Below, piece after piece: positions 51,240 through 63,303 of a DNA stretch of 64,000 bases. The notes under the pieces were generated by a model. That model had not been told where the DNA came from, did no database searches, and saw only the letters and a program-made list of their open reading frames with translations. The translations under genes were made by a program, and so were the position numbers. The stretch comes from Typhlomys cinereus (taxonomy: Eukaryota > Chordata > Mammalia > Rodentia > Platacanthomyidae), in assembly GCA_023101885.1 (NCBI GenBank), contig JALPQD010000088.1, forward strand, positions 1,771,501 through 1,835,500. The letters are read 5' to 3'. Each line of letters starts with the position of its first letter. The stretch's first letter is position 1.

Positions 51240-51440
51240 ATTTTGAGATTGCTTTCTTTCAAAAATAAATGATGTTAGTTGTTCCTCAGGCCTCTCAATA
51301 TTGAATATTAGATTCTTTGTTTCTCTAGTATGCACCCATGTTGTTGGGGTACCCATCCCTTTTATATGTCAATAAAATAAAAACCTGTTTTAGTAGATAC
51401 ATATATTCAATTGCATATGCTACTCTAGAGACCCCTGACT
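51240..51440 (+). mobile_element. LTR 3'-end fragment, MaLR-like
   Basis: Contains 'atgtcaataaaataaaaacc' and ends in 'tctagagacccctgactagt', the forward counterpart of the left end of the reversed LTR at 6882-7323. Confidence 0.45.
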
Positions 51441-51734
51441 AGTATAACATGTGACACCAATTATATATCTGTGAGTCTATGGAAGATATGGAATTTTTAA
51501 GCACTGTTATTAGGCATGTTCATCAATATACTACATCTATCGATATTCTGTAGATTGGAAAAAGGGCATCTCATCATCTTGTGTTTCTACATGTATCAAG
51601 AAGGAGGCATTTTCCAGAACGGCATGATGGGAATATAGAAGAAATCAAAAAATAGAGGGACAGTTACAAGATAATATGCTAAGAGTTGAATATATGTCTG
51701 CTGATATGCTTTGTATCATAAGCATAAAATAATT

Positions 51735-51835
51735 GATTTGGACTGAGTATGTTTCTCAGTGAGGGTCCCTGCCTAGCACAACTTAAATCTTAATCTCAAT
51801 CAATGCCATATGAAAAAGTAAAGATTACAGTAGTG
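51735..51835 (+). mobile_element. ID-like SINE fragment
   Basis: 'ggactgagtatgtttctcag', 'tgagggtccctgcctagcac' and an A-rich end resemble the ID unit of the local B4 element at 28998. Confidence 0.45.
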
Positions 51836-51959
51836 TCCATCAACATATGTGTGCCTATCAAATGATAAACAATAAGAGGAAAAGAAACAAGTGCCAAAAC
51901 AATAAAAAACTTGCTATCAATTTCTCATGTGAAAAAAATATGTATAATTCCATTTATTG

Positions 51960-52140
51960 ATATCACACACCATAGGTAAAAAATTGTAAAATATTCATGG
52001 GAATAATAGATATTGTATTCAAGATAATGGTCATCTCTGAAAATAGAAGGAAATTAATATAATCAAGGGTGGGAAGTTGAGAATTGAAGTGCTTCTCACA
52101 TATTTTCCTTATGTAAAAATAAATTTGAAACAAAATTAAT
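51960..52140 (+). mobile_element. Possible old L1 3' end
   Basis: 'aagataatggtcatctctga' followed by 'aagggtgggaagttgagaat'-like sequence and an A-rich end has the look of an old L1 3' UTR. Weak. Confidence 0.3.
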
Positions 52141-52144
52141 TTTG

Positions 52145-53685
52145 TTTTACATGAACAGTGAGCACATTGCTTCTGACTAGGTGAGTATAGTTTCTATATA
52201 TGTGAAGAACTCATTCATTTTCTTATGTGATATTAATATTCTACTCTAAGTTTTCCTAGAAAACTGAGATTCTGAATTAATTTATTTATTTTGAATTCAT
52301 CTATTTAAAGAGAGCAAAAAATAAATATTTGAGAAGATCTTGGAGAGTAGCTTAATGCTATGAGGAAAACTGCTTGTTAAATTTTTCTAGAAATGATTAG
52401 CAAATCAAGGAAAAGTAAGGATATATTCATTTACAACCAATGAGGGGGAAAACATCGAAACTAGAGCAGGTCTTTTTTTAAAAGAACTGTGAACATGGCA
52501 TTATAGCATTTTGCAGTGTGTGCTGATGTAGATAATGGTTCTTCTGGACACTCAAACCCTAATGTGACTTCAAAGAGTTTCTGAGCCAGAGGCGCAGTCT
52601 TCATTGTGGGATGCTCCATCAGCCAGAAGCTTCCAGGACTGCTAATGGATGACTGAAGATTGGATGTCGCCCATTGTTACCTAGAGCATTAGCTTCTAAG
52701 AGCGATTTCTCTTTTACCCTAACATTGTACTTTTAAATGAGCTTCTGAAATACTAAAACATATCATGTACATTTATGAGATTAAATTAGTTCTCAAAAAT
52801 GAAGACCTGAAAAGTGCAATTTGGGGATTAAAAAAACAGCAAAACAAGCTTTTATTTCATTCCATAGGCTCAGTTAGAGCTCTTTCTTACAATATATGCA
52901 ACCTAGATATACATTTATTCAACAGATTGCTTTCGAGATTCAATTACAGAGCATCCCTTCAGTGAGTATTCACTAGCACCTCAAAACTTTGTGCATAGGA
53001 TGCCACAAAAGCAACAAGGATTGTTTACATGCCAAGGTGATAGATGTTGAGGGAAGGTAAAGATGCTGCTCATGAATTCACTTCTGACCCACTTCCTCAC
53101 CCCTTTTTGAGCCTGTTCATTGCTACTTCTTGATCAAGAGCCCTTTCATCACATTAGAAGGGTATTTGCTGTCTTCTACTTTTTGCTGTGCATGAGCGCA
53201 TACATGTATCACTACTACTAGTTTGGGTCTGAAAGCCTATGAAGGATACATCTCATCCTTTGCTTAGTCAATAGGTCATAGAAATGTCTAAAGAAACAAA
53301 ACAGAAAGCTGAAAGGTCAGGACTTCATGGATAATCTCATGGGTGTAGAAAGTGTTTGAAATAAAAAATACAGACATACACATCCAAAGGGTGTAGGTAG
53401 TTCCTGATTTCTTGTTTGGTTATCTGCAAGTATTTTCACATGCCTCACTTTTAAACTTCATACAAAATTTGTGAAGAATGTAACAAATTGAAAGAAATTT
53501 GGTAGCTTCGCAAGTGCAAGTTACTGTTTGAGAATTCTACAAGTCAGATGTTTACTCTTACTTGCTAGGTTTTTGTTTCACATGAATGATCTTTGTAACC
53601 CCTCCCACAAGCTTGCTTGGAATTACATGTCTAAATTAGTTATCTTCATATATGCATTTATAGCATCATGCATATCAAAATACAT
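52145..53685. other. Unassigned AT-rich sequence
   Basis: No gene recognised. Confidence 0.5.
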
Positions 53686-53687
53686 CT

Positions 53688-53898
53688 TAGGGGCCAGCAA
53701 CATGGCTCCGTAAGTAAGATTCATATTCCCCAACCTTCCAACCTGAATTCAATCTCTAGAAGTGGAAAGGAGAGAACTGACTTCTCCCAGTTGTTTTCTG
53801 ACCTTCACTTGTGCCCCATGGTATTCATGTAGAAACCTCTCTTTCCTTCTCTTTCCCACTCTCTCTGTCTCTCTCAAGCCAATAAATAAATTATTTGA
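53688..53898 (+). mobile_element. B2/B3-type SINE
   Basis: Head 'aggggccagcaacatggctc', B-box-like 'cctgaattcaatctctagaa', then 'gagaactgacttctcccagt', a CT-rich stretch and the end 'caataaataaattat'. Confidence 0.75.
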
Positions 53899-54102
53899 AG
53901 TACATATTATCCTATACTCAGCTCGTCTGATATCAGAGGGCAGAGGCGATAATCCTTCACTAATTGCAGATTGTACTACTTATCTTTTTAGTTTTCAGTT
54001 CAAGTAATTACTACATAGAATTTCCACTTTGAAGCTAATAAAATATAGGCAGTATTTAAAATCACTGAGCTAAGACAAAATACTAATGAGAACGGATAAG
54101 AA

Positions 54103-54692
54103 GCTAGATGTTGTGGTGCACACCTAAAATCTCGCCATTGAGGAGACAGAGACAGGAGGACTGCCCCAAATTTGAAACCAAACAGCTCCGTAGCAGATTA
54201 AGTTAGGGTTACTTAGCTGGAGTTACTGTGATGGCTAGATACAGGTGTCAATGTGACAGTCACAGGCTGAGTTGTGGAATCATCTGTAAAGAACTGGTGA
54301 TTAAGGCAAACCCTAAGCAAACCTGAAGGAAACTGTTTAATTGTGAAAAGATCCAGGCCCTCGTAGGGTGGAACCATTTCCTGGACAGTTGGATAAGATT
54401 GGGGACACTGATTCAGCAAGTTGGCATTCTTCAGCATATGTGGGGCAGACTTGTATTCTGACAAATGAGGTTTGCCCCTTCTCTCAGCGATGAGTATGAT
54501 GTGGTTGGTTTTCTTGGCTCTTGATATTGGTATGAACTCTTCTGCCAAACTGGACTAAAAAAGTATAACTAAACAATTTGTAGGCCCAAATAAAACCCTT
54601 TGTTCCTTTAAGCTGTTTCGGGTGAATTCATCAGCAACATGTAGACAAACTGCAACAGTTATCTAGGATCACATCTCAAAAAAAAAAAGAAC
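54103..54692 (+). mobile_element. B1-like SINE split by a solo LTR
   Basis: The left part (54103-54226) shows 'gttgtggtgcacacctaaaa' and 'gagacagagacaggaggact', as in B1. The right part (54663-54692) shows 'ctaggatcacatctcaaaaa', the B1 end. The LTR at 54227-54657 lies between them. Confidence 0.6.
54227..54657 (+). mobile_element. ERVL-MaLR-type solo LTR with 5-bp duplication
   Basis: TG (54227) to CA (54657), 431 bp, flanked by gttac (54222-54226) and gttat (54658-54662). Contains 'caggtgtcaatgtgacagtc', 'aggcccaaataaaacccttt' and 'catcagcaacatgtagacaa'. It serves as the best-preserved copy of the LTR family also found at 184-948 and 27219-27652. Confidence 0.8.
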
Positions 54693-54694
54693 AG

Positions 54695-55560
54695 AAAATA
54701 ATATTTATAATAAAGTCATGCTGCAGGTTTTGGTATTTTTCAGACTTACATGTAAATAGTACAGTGTCTACCCTAAATGTTCATATTATATCTGTGTCCA
54801 CACTGTGAGCTAATGGCTTCATCAGCAATCCTCTCACAAGTAATAGCAAAACTTTTATATGTTTGTCTTCTGAAAATATGAATAATTACAAATACTTTTG
54901 TGAATATAAACATTGAATAACGAACAACTTACAAATTGCAAGAATTTTGGTCTAAGTAAACTGTTTTCTAACACCAACCAAAATGCATTAAACTTGAACC
55001 ACAACATATTTCCTCAGACCATTGTCTATCACTGGAGAGGAAAACTCAGTATTTTAGACAAAAATTATGTTTCTGAAATTATAAGCATTAAAGTGAAGTT
55101 TAGAAAATAATTTTGTATCAAAACAAGCACTTTTACAACTAAATGCTTTGTATTTTAATTGTTCACTTTTGACTCACTAAGCCTATGCTGACTGACCAAG
55201 AGAGTAATCAAATAAACAAGACAGCAGCAGATGTTAGTTTAAGGTTTAATGTATCTGGCTTTGAGCCTATTAAAATACACACCTATTGGACAACTGATTG
55301 TTTAGGTCTCAGATCTTGCCAATAAAAATAGTTTCTAACTTTGAGGATGGTTGGTTATTGCAGTGAAACGAAGAAATTTTCCAGGGCAATAGCAAGACCA
55401 TCACATGCAGAAAACACTGGGTATGTAGAATAATGAACAAAATCACAGAATACTTGGAACAGCAACAGTATGCTATTGAAGTATCTACTGCAAATGCAAG
55501 AAAGTGTTCTTATTTTTCATCTTACGGAATCAGCCAGGATTGAATGAGAAAATATGAGAT
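54695..55560. other. Unassigned sequence
   Basis: No gene recognised. Confidence 0.5.
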
Positions 55561-55562
55561 TA

Positions 55563-55664
55563 AAAACATGATTAACATACACAGATACACACACACAGAC
55601 ACACGCGCGCATACACACGCACATGCACACAGTTGAATAAATAATAATAATAATAAAACATGAT

Positions 55665-55702
<38 letters not shown>
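55563..55702 (+). repeat. Compound (CA)n/(AAT)n repeat with a duplicated flank
   Basis: CA-rich run, then AATAATAAT, then a pure CA run. The word aaaacatgattaaca precedes both CA runs (55563 and 55655), 92 bases apart. Confidence 0.85.
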
Positions 55703-55703
<1 letters not shown>

Positions 55704-55879
55704 TATAACATTTTTCAGGAATCATCATGTAAACCCAAAGAGCTTTTTAAAAAGAAACTACAAAAGAAGGCATTTTAATTAAAAAAAAAACTATAATAAA
55801 AGAAAACCATGAAGTCTCACATCTTCAGTTACTATCACAGGGTCAAAGAGAGATACAGATGCTGTCATTAAAACACAAC

Positions 55880-55997
55880 TTCTTTTTATATTTTATTTAT
55901 TTATTATTTGAGAGATAGAGATGATAGATAGGTAGATAGATATAGATAGATGATAGATGAATAGATATAGATAGAAAGAGATAGCTAGCTAGCTAAC

Positions 55998-56048
<51 letters not shown>

Positions 56049-56210
56049 GAGAAACACGTATGTATGATGCTTTGTATACCTGTGGAGGTCAGAGTATAAC
56101 TTGCAGAAGTCAGTTTTTTCCCTCATTGTGTGGGCTTCTGGACATTGAACTCAGGTCACCAGGTTTGCAAGAAGCTGCCTTACTCACTGAGTTTTTTTGC
56201 CAACCCTTGA
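55880..56210 (-). mobile_element. B2/B3-type SINE carrying a GATA array
   Basis: A/T-rich tail at 55883-55905, GATA/TAGA microsatellite at 55915-56048, then 'tgtggaggtcagagtataac', 'cattgaactcaggtcaccag' and 'cttactcactgag', the reversed SINE head. Confidence 0.75.
55982..56048 (+). repeat. (GATA)n microsatellite
   Basis: About 14 GATA units, preceded by an imperfect GATA/GCTA section. Confidence 0.95.
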
Positions 56211-56214
56211 GTTT

Positions 56215-57230
56215 TTCATTATGAAAGGGTTACATATTACTTTCATGGTATTTTTCTGTTAATGCTTTCATTAGGTGTTGTACCTGGAAAAAATGTTGCA
56301 GTTCTTCCCTGAATATTCTATGAACATTGCCAAGGAAGACATTCTAGATTAATGTCTTAGCATTCCATTTTCACGCATTGCACTTTGTCTATGCGAAGAG
56401 TATTAGTCAGTATTTTGTTAGGTCTTTTCAAAATCAGGTCTTGCAGAGAAGCTTCACATGAGAAATGAAATAACAGAAAATGAAAATTTCATGGCTGCAG
56501 ATGGAGGAAGGGGAGGAATCCAAAGAAAGTCTTAGTACTGATACAAAGGAGCAGAGGGTAGCTCTAACCTCATGCACAGGAAAGAATTCTACTGACTTGG
56601 AAGTAAGAAATACACAGAGCATTCTCAATCCTATGGCTCTTAGACACTGCAGAGGCTGCTCTGAGGAGAATGAAAGCTTCCGGGTAATCTGGTCTCTTTT
56701 AATTTGTGGGATCATAAGCCTTAAGATTCCAAGGATGCCCTTTGCTAACTTAGAATTTGTCAACCTAAAATACAAACTAGAGGCATGTTAGTAGAAAACA
56801 AATGCTCTGGTATTAGCCTTTTACTTTGAAAAATGAGAAAACTGAACTCAAAACAGAAAAGATAACAAATGTATGAAGTTGTGACTCACTATCCTACCAC
56901 TAGGAGAGGTGTTTGTCTGGCCTAAGGACCCATGTGGCCAGTTTCTCTCTGCTCCCTAAACTTCTGACCATCACTGATCCTCTTGCTCCCTATAGTTTTT
57001 AAAATGATTTTATCCATGCTTGGAAAATTTCATACATACTCATACTCACTTGCCTGCTGTGCCGCAAACATGTCTTCTCTTTCAACTTTAGGGCCAAGAG
57101 AATCAATTATGCTTTCCTTTATTAATGCATGACTCTGGGGCCTTCTGGTGGCACATGGGAAACCTGAATGTCAGTCTCATAGCTGGATCATTCAGTTGGT
57201 AGGAACTACAACTTTCTTAGTATGTCCTCA
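56215..57230. other. Unassigned; possible MIR near 56810-56905
   Basis: No gene recognised. 'tactttgaaaaatgagaaaa' followed by 'ctgaactcaaaacagaaaag' weakly recalls the MIR core. Two opposite-strand frames of about 100 residues at 56434-56791 match nothing I know. Confidence 0.35.
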
Positions 57231-57234
57231 GATG

Positions 57235-57390
57235 GCTATGGATTTATCCATATTGTCCCATTGATAACCATGCTGGTAAACAATATTAATAATAGAAAAA
57301 CTGTAGGAGTGGGAGGGGTCATGCGAGTTCTCTTTCCTATCTACAAGCTTAAAATTATTCCAAAAATAATCTATTTGCTAAAGAGATGCA
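57235..57390 (+). mobile_element. Old L1 (L1M-type) 3' end
   Basis: 'caatattaataatagaaaaa', 'ggagtgggaggggtcatgcg', 'agttctctttcctatctaca' and 'ttaaaattattccaaaaata' follow the 3' end of old mammalian L1M elements. Confidence 0.6.
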
Positions 57391-57880
57391 TGTCACACAA
57401 AGGTGAAGGTAAGATAGGCTATGAGCAATTCTATGACCACTCACAGTGGTCCTCTGTTTTCACCACTAGAGCACAATATGCATTATTTATAATTTTCATG
57501 TTTTATAATAAAATGTGGAATTTGATTTTCTAACATTGCATATTTATTCTCCAATTGAATACTTGCTTTTTCTTTTATGTACTTTTGTATTCAATTAAGC
57601 CACAAGTCATAGACACAGCACTCTGGCAGATAAAGTAAATCAAAAGTAAATCAATGTATCAGATCAACTGTGAGAAACAATAAAGGTAACTCCTCTGGAA
57701 AATGGTCCCTGTCTAAAGAAGAAAGCCATTTTTGAACTCAGATTATTGGAGTCATTGAGATTTTTCTCACAGACTCAGTCAAATGCCAGAACATTTCATA
57801 TAGTATCCTACTTTTTAAATATTGTCAACTCCAACTATATACAAGTTACACGTGACTGCACACATGACCTACGAATGTCA
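57390..57880. other. Unassigned sequence
   Basis: No gene recognised. Confidence 0.5.
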
Positions 57881-57884
57881 ACAC

Positions 57885-57897
57885 ACACATACATACA

Positions 57898-57941
<44 letters not shown>

Positions 57942-58015
57942 CATACATGTACATACACAGATGCAAGCAGTACACAAAAATATACACATAGACACAGAGG
58001 CACACATAGAAACAG
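57885..58015 (+). repeat. (AT)n array with CA/CATA-rich flanks
   Basis: A pure AT run at about 57901-57938 sits in a CATA/CACA-rich stretch that borders the L1 5' end. Confidence 0.9.
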
Positions 58016-58019
58016 ATAC

Positions 58020-58786
58020 AAATGGCCTCCGCTGCCCCACCAGCTCCCAGGTGAGTGAGTGAGAGAGCCCGCCCAGCCTGCCCCCCCCCGGAACCCCCCC
58101 CCGGGACCCGCCCCCCTCCCAGCGAGCACCGGCCCCGGACCTCGCGTCCTCCTGCCCCTGCGCACCTCTGCCGCCCCCCCAGGTCCCAGGTGAAGAATTC
58201 TGCCATCAACATCAGACCCTGCTGCCTCTTCGGCCCACAGGGGACCCAAGCACGTGGTCCACGGAAGACACACTGCTACTCAGAATTCAATAGAGTCCAA
58301 AGGAAACTCAAGCAAAACTCTAAGGAACAAAGGGAACACAGGCCATACATCTGGACCCCCTACGATCATTATATCATGTGAGCGAGATTCTTCACATCCA
58401 GCCCAAAGATAAGTAAACCTTTTTTTTTTAAACCTGATCCTTTAAAACTGATCCTTTCTAGTATCAATAGCTGTAGATCAAGTTCCTCATACAGCCACCC
58501 CAAAAACATACAACTCCAGGGAGTACACCACTCACCCTCACATATCACCAAGATACTAAATTGTAAAGTGCACTACCATACTAATATTCACCCCCTGGTT
58601 ACTTAACCTGACTTTACTGATGTACTAACAGCCTAATAGCCTCATCTAGGATATAACAATAACAATACACAAACATACCCAATCCAAGGCAAGCACTAGT
58701 AATAACTGGCAAGTATAACAATACCAACTACATCAGTTCAGTGAAAAACACACAGAAACTGAAAGATCCTAAAAAACAAAACAACA
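58020..58786 (+). promoter_or_regulatory. L1 5' UTR with GC-rich promoter part
   Basis: 58022-58200 is the most GC-rich stretch of the window outside KIF2B, with CpGs and C-runs (58081-58089, 58094-58102, 58111-58116). L1 5' UTRs carry an internal RNA polymerase II promoter; position and composition fit. The rest (58200-58786) is AT-rich leader. Frames through this segment on either strand are not accepted as genes. Confidence 0.7.
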
Positions 58787-59860
58787 ATGCCCAAGTTAAA
58801 GTGCAGATCCACAAGAAACAAAACCCAAGAAGACCAATCTCCCACCGAAAGAATTAATCCCATAATGATGGATTCTGACCAGAACAAATTCACAGAACGT
58901 AGCCATGAAAGTCAGACCCAAGATAACGACTTTCACAGTATGATCATTACCATGATTAATAATATGAAAGAGGAAATCCGAGAGAGTTAAACAACTGCAT
59001 CAACCACTTTGAACAGGAACACAACAGGCACTTGGAGGAGTTGAGAAAAACAGTTCAAGAAACAAAAATAAGCATAGAGCAGTTAAAATAGTCTCCATCA
59101 GAGTTTAAAATTGAACTAAAAGACAAGTTATCTTCAACCCAAAACTCAACAGAGAGTCTTATCAGCAGAACTAACAAAACAGAAAATAGAATTTCGGATC
59201 TTGAAGACAAAGTGGGAGAATTAACCAACTCAATGGAAGAGATTGTTAAAGGCAAAAAGATAATTGAGAGGAACACACAAGAGATATGGGACACCCTGAA
59301 GAAGCCTAAGATGCACATTCATGGAATACCAGAACAAGAATCCCAAAATACCACTCCTGAGGAAATATTTCAAATCATCATAAATGAAAACTTCCCTCAA
59401 CTAAAGAATGAGAGGCCGTTCTAAATACAAGAGGCATTTTGCACTCCAAACAGATATGACCAAAATAGAAAATCACCACAGCAAATAATAGTAAAAACAC
59501 TCCACATTCAAGACAAAGAAAAGGTGCTGAGAGCTTCAAGAGAAAAAAAGCAAGTCACTTTTAAAGGTAAACCTATTAGAATAACAAATGACTACTCAAT
59601 GGAAACAGTAAAAGCAAAAAGAGCTTGAAGATAACATACTTCAAGTATTAATACGCAAAAATGCCAACCCAGACTGATATACCCGCAAACTATCTGTCAT
59701 GATGAGGAGAAAGAAAAGTTTTCCAACACAAAGACAACTTGAAGGATACATGTCTATCAAACCAAGCCTTTCAAACAATGCTAGAAATGATACTCAAGCT
59801 TGAAGAAAAGAACAAGCATATCCGGAGGACAGAAGGGAAGTATAATACTACCAAACATAA
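58787..59860 (+). pseudogene. L1 ORF1 (RNA-binding protein), broken
   Basis: ORF1 encodes the RNA-binding trimeric chaperone of the L1 ribonucleoprotein. The ATG at 58787 opens 67 residues (MPKLKCRSTRNK... to KEEIRES) before a TAA-type stop. Coiled-coil-like sequence follows in another frame (about 59040-59230), then the RRM-like part with MHIHGIPEQESQNTTPEEIF (about 59310-59370) and the basic C-terminal domain (about 59440-59830, through stops). Total span is close to the ~360 codons of rodent ORF1. At least two stops and frameshifts, so no functional protein. Confidence 0.75.
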
Positions 59861-59903
59861 ATATCAAACAATATGCTTACAAAATCTACCTAAACATTAA
59901 AAA

Positions 59904-62900
59904 ATGTCCAGAATTAAAAATAATTTCTCCATTATAACATTAAATGTCAATGGTATTAACTCACCGGATAAGAGACACAGATTACAAACTTGGATTAAAA
60001 ACCACAATCCAACAATCTGCTGCTTTCAGGAAACTCATCTCACCACAAAAGATAGGCACATCCTAAGAATGAAAGGCTGGTCCAAAATCTTGCAAGCTAA
60101 TGGAATCAGGAAACAGGCAGGGGTAACAATTCTGCTTTCAGACAAAGTGGACTTCAAACCAAAGAAAATCATAAGAGACACAGAAGGATACTACATTTTA
60201 GTCACAGGTACATTTCACCAGGAAGACTTCATAATACTGAACATATATGCACCCAATACGGGCCCCACCACATTCATTAAGAATATCCTACAGTTTCTAA
60301 AGCAAGAAATCAAACCCCAAACGATAATTCTTGGGGACTTCAACACTGCCCTCTCAAACATGGGATAGATCAACAGGTCAAAAGCGTAACAGAGACACTT
60401 TGAACTTAATTAAACCTTAAAGAAATAGACCTTACAGATCTCTATCGAACTTTTCACCCACGCACCAAAGAATACACATTTTTCTCAGCAGCACACGGAA
60501 CTTTCTCCAAAATAGATCACATGTTGGGCCACAAAATGAATCTACACATACACAAAAAAGTTGAAACTCTAACCTGTGCCCTATCAGATCACCACGGCCT
60601 AAAGCTGGACATCTACAACACAACAAACAAGAGAAAAACACTAACTCCTGGAAACTTAACACTATGATGCTGAATGAGAACTGGATTCAGGAAGAAATTA
60701 AAAAGGAAATTCAAGATTTCCTGAAAGCAAACGATAATGAAAATACAACTTACCAAAATCTCTGGGACACAATGAAAGCTGTCCTAAGAGGTAAGTCCAT
60801 AGCTCTTAATGCCTACATCAAAAAAATGGAAACATCAGAAATAAATAACTTAACAATGCAGCTTAAGGCTTTAGAGAAACTTGAGCAATCTGATCCCAAA
60901 AGTAGTAGAAGAGAGGAGATTAGCAAAATAAGGGGAGAAATAACACTAATGCTCTTTAAATTGTTCATCAAATAGTAAAGGAAGGAACACTACCAAATTC
61001 CTTCTATGAAGCTAATATCATTTTAATCCTAAAACCTAATAAAGATTCACTTAAAAAAGAAAAACTGAGGCCGATCTCCCTGATGAAACCAGACGCAAAG
61101 ATTCTCAACAAAGTCTTAGCAAATTGGATTCAAAAACATATTAAAAAGATCATTCAGGGGGACCAAGTAGGCTTCATCCCCGGCACACAAGGTTGATTCA
61201 ATATACGCAAATCAATAAATGTAATTCATCATGTAAACCAGTCCAAAGTCCAAGACCACATGATACTCTCGATAAATGCAGAAAAAGCTTTTGACAAGAT
61301 CCAAAAGCCCTTTATAATCAAAACGCTAGAGACAGTAGGAATGGAAGGAACCTTTATCAATATAATAAAAGCTGTATACAACAAGCCCACAGCAAGGATT
61401 ATGCTCAATGGGGAACAATTGGAAGCATTCCCACTTCGATCAGGAACTAGACAAGGCTGTCCACTCTCACCACTTCTATTCAATATTGTACTTGAAGTCT
61501 TAGCTGAAGCCATAAGACAAGAAAGGGATATAAGGGGATTCAAATTGGCAGGGAAGAGTCAAGCTATCCCTATTTGCAGATGACATGATCTTATACCTGA
61601 GTGATCCCAAAAACTCCACCAGGAAGCTCCTGGAACTAATTGAGAAGTTCAGCAGGTGGCAGGATACAAAATAAATGTGCAAAAATCAGATGGCCTTCCT
61701 ATATGCCCAGAATGAAAGAAGTGAAAAAGCCTTGAGAGAACAATCCCATTCACTATAGCCCCTAAAAAAATGAAATTCCTTGGTATAAACCTAACCAAGG
61801 AGGTAAAAGACCTCTACAATGAAAACTTTAAAACCCTAAAGAAAGAAATAGCAGAAAGACACCAGAAGGTGGAAAGACCTCCCATGTTCCTGGATTGGCA
61901 GAATCAACATTGTAAAAATGACAATCCTACCAAAGGCAATATAACAAATTCAATGCTATACCAATTAAAAATCCCAAAAGCAATTCTTTAAAGAAGTTGA
62001 CCAAACAATCTCAAAATTATATGGAAGCACAAAAGACCTAGGCATAGCAAAGACAATCCTGAGTAACAAAAACACTGCTGGAGGTATTACCATACAAAAC
62101 CTTAGTCTATACTACAAAATCCATAGTTATAAAAACAGCCTAGTACTGGCTCCAAAATAGACACACAGATCAATGCATAAGGATTGAAGACCCAGATATA
62201 AGCCCACAAAATTACAGCCATTTGGTCTTGACAAAGGGGCCCAAAGAATCCAATGGAAAAAGAACAGCATCTTCAACAAATGGTGCTGGCAAAACTGGAT
62301 CTCCACATGCAGAAAATTAAAACTGGACCCGTACTTATCACCAATGTACAAGACTTAATTCCAAATGGATCAAGGACCTTGATATCAGGCCAGAGACTGT
62401 AAAAACCACAGTTGAAAGGACAGGGAACTCCCTCGAGCTGATTGGGCTAGGCCAACATTTCCTAAACAGACATCCAATGGCACAGTCACTGCTACTAACT
62501 CTCAACAGTTGGGATCTTGTGAAATTAAAGAGCTTCTGTTCAGATAAAGAGATTGTAACACAAGTTCAAAGCCATCACAGAAAATGGGAAAAAATCTTCA
62601 CTAACCACATATCTGATAGAGCTCTACTATCCAGAGTGCACAAAGAACTTAGAAAACTAAACACCAAGGAAACCAATGGCCCAATTAAAACATGGGTCCT
62701 GGAACGTAAAAGAAACTTTACCAGGAATGAAATTAAAATGTCTAACAAATATCTTAAAAAAATGCTCCACTTCTTTAGCCATCAGGGAAATGCAAATCAA
62801 AACTTCCCTGAGATATCATCACACCCCAGTCAGGATGGCAAAAATCCACAATACGAACAACACCAAATGCTAGAGAGGATGTGGAGAGAGGGGAACTCTC

Positions 62901-63303
62901 CTACATTGCTGGTGGGAATGCAGGCTCATACAGCCACTCTGGCGAGCCGTATGAGATTCTAAAAGAAATTAAAGATTGAAATGCCATATGACCCTGCTAT
63001 TCCACTTTTGGGAATAACCCCCCCAGGCAGCAGAGGTTCACTCGATAGCACAAGCACAAGCCATGTTCATAGCAGCTCTGTTTACAATAGCAAGTCATGG
63101 AATCAACCCAAATGTCCAACAGCTGACGAGTGGATAAGGAAACAGTGGTACATCTATACAATGGAGTACCACTCAGCCATCAAAATGATGAATTACTGGA
63201 ATTTCCTGGGAAATGGATGTCATTAGAAAGAATTATATTAAGTGAAGTATCCCAAACACAGAAAATTATGCGCCATATGTACTCCCTAATAGGTGGCTCC
63301 TAG
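59904..63303 (+). pseudogene. L1 ORF2 (endonuclease / reverse transcriptase), broken
   Basis: ORF2 would encode the nicking endonuclease and reverse transcriptase of L1. The ATG at 59904 opens 154 residues of the endonuclease: LNVNGINSP, CFQETHL, IYAPNT and LGDFNT keep the catalytic Asn, Glu, Tyr and Asp; the later SDHHGLKL is at about 60585. The linker part is open at 60664-60975. At about 60955 the sequence jumps into the RT region, losing roughly 450 bases compared with a full ORF2. RT motif A reads [10 protein letters not shown], with Asn (61275-61277) where an Asp is normal; [14 protein letters not shown] follows, and FADD is at 61573-61584 after a frameshift. The C-terminal part (62477-63303) holds LAIREMQIK and the final SLIGGS. 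Not functional. Confidence 0.85.

Noticed and set aside
55982..56048. CRISPR-like array
   Set aside because: Simple GATA microsatellite in a eukaryotic sequence; no spacer-repeat structure. The 73-bp tandem at 47769 is also a plain duplication.
57835..58273. Frames of 108-125 codons over the L1 5' UTR
   Set aside because: They mix AT-repeat and GC-rich untranslated sequence; none shows a protein motif. An ORF0-like frame cannot be shown from one copy.
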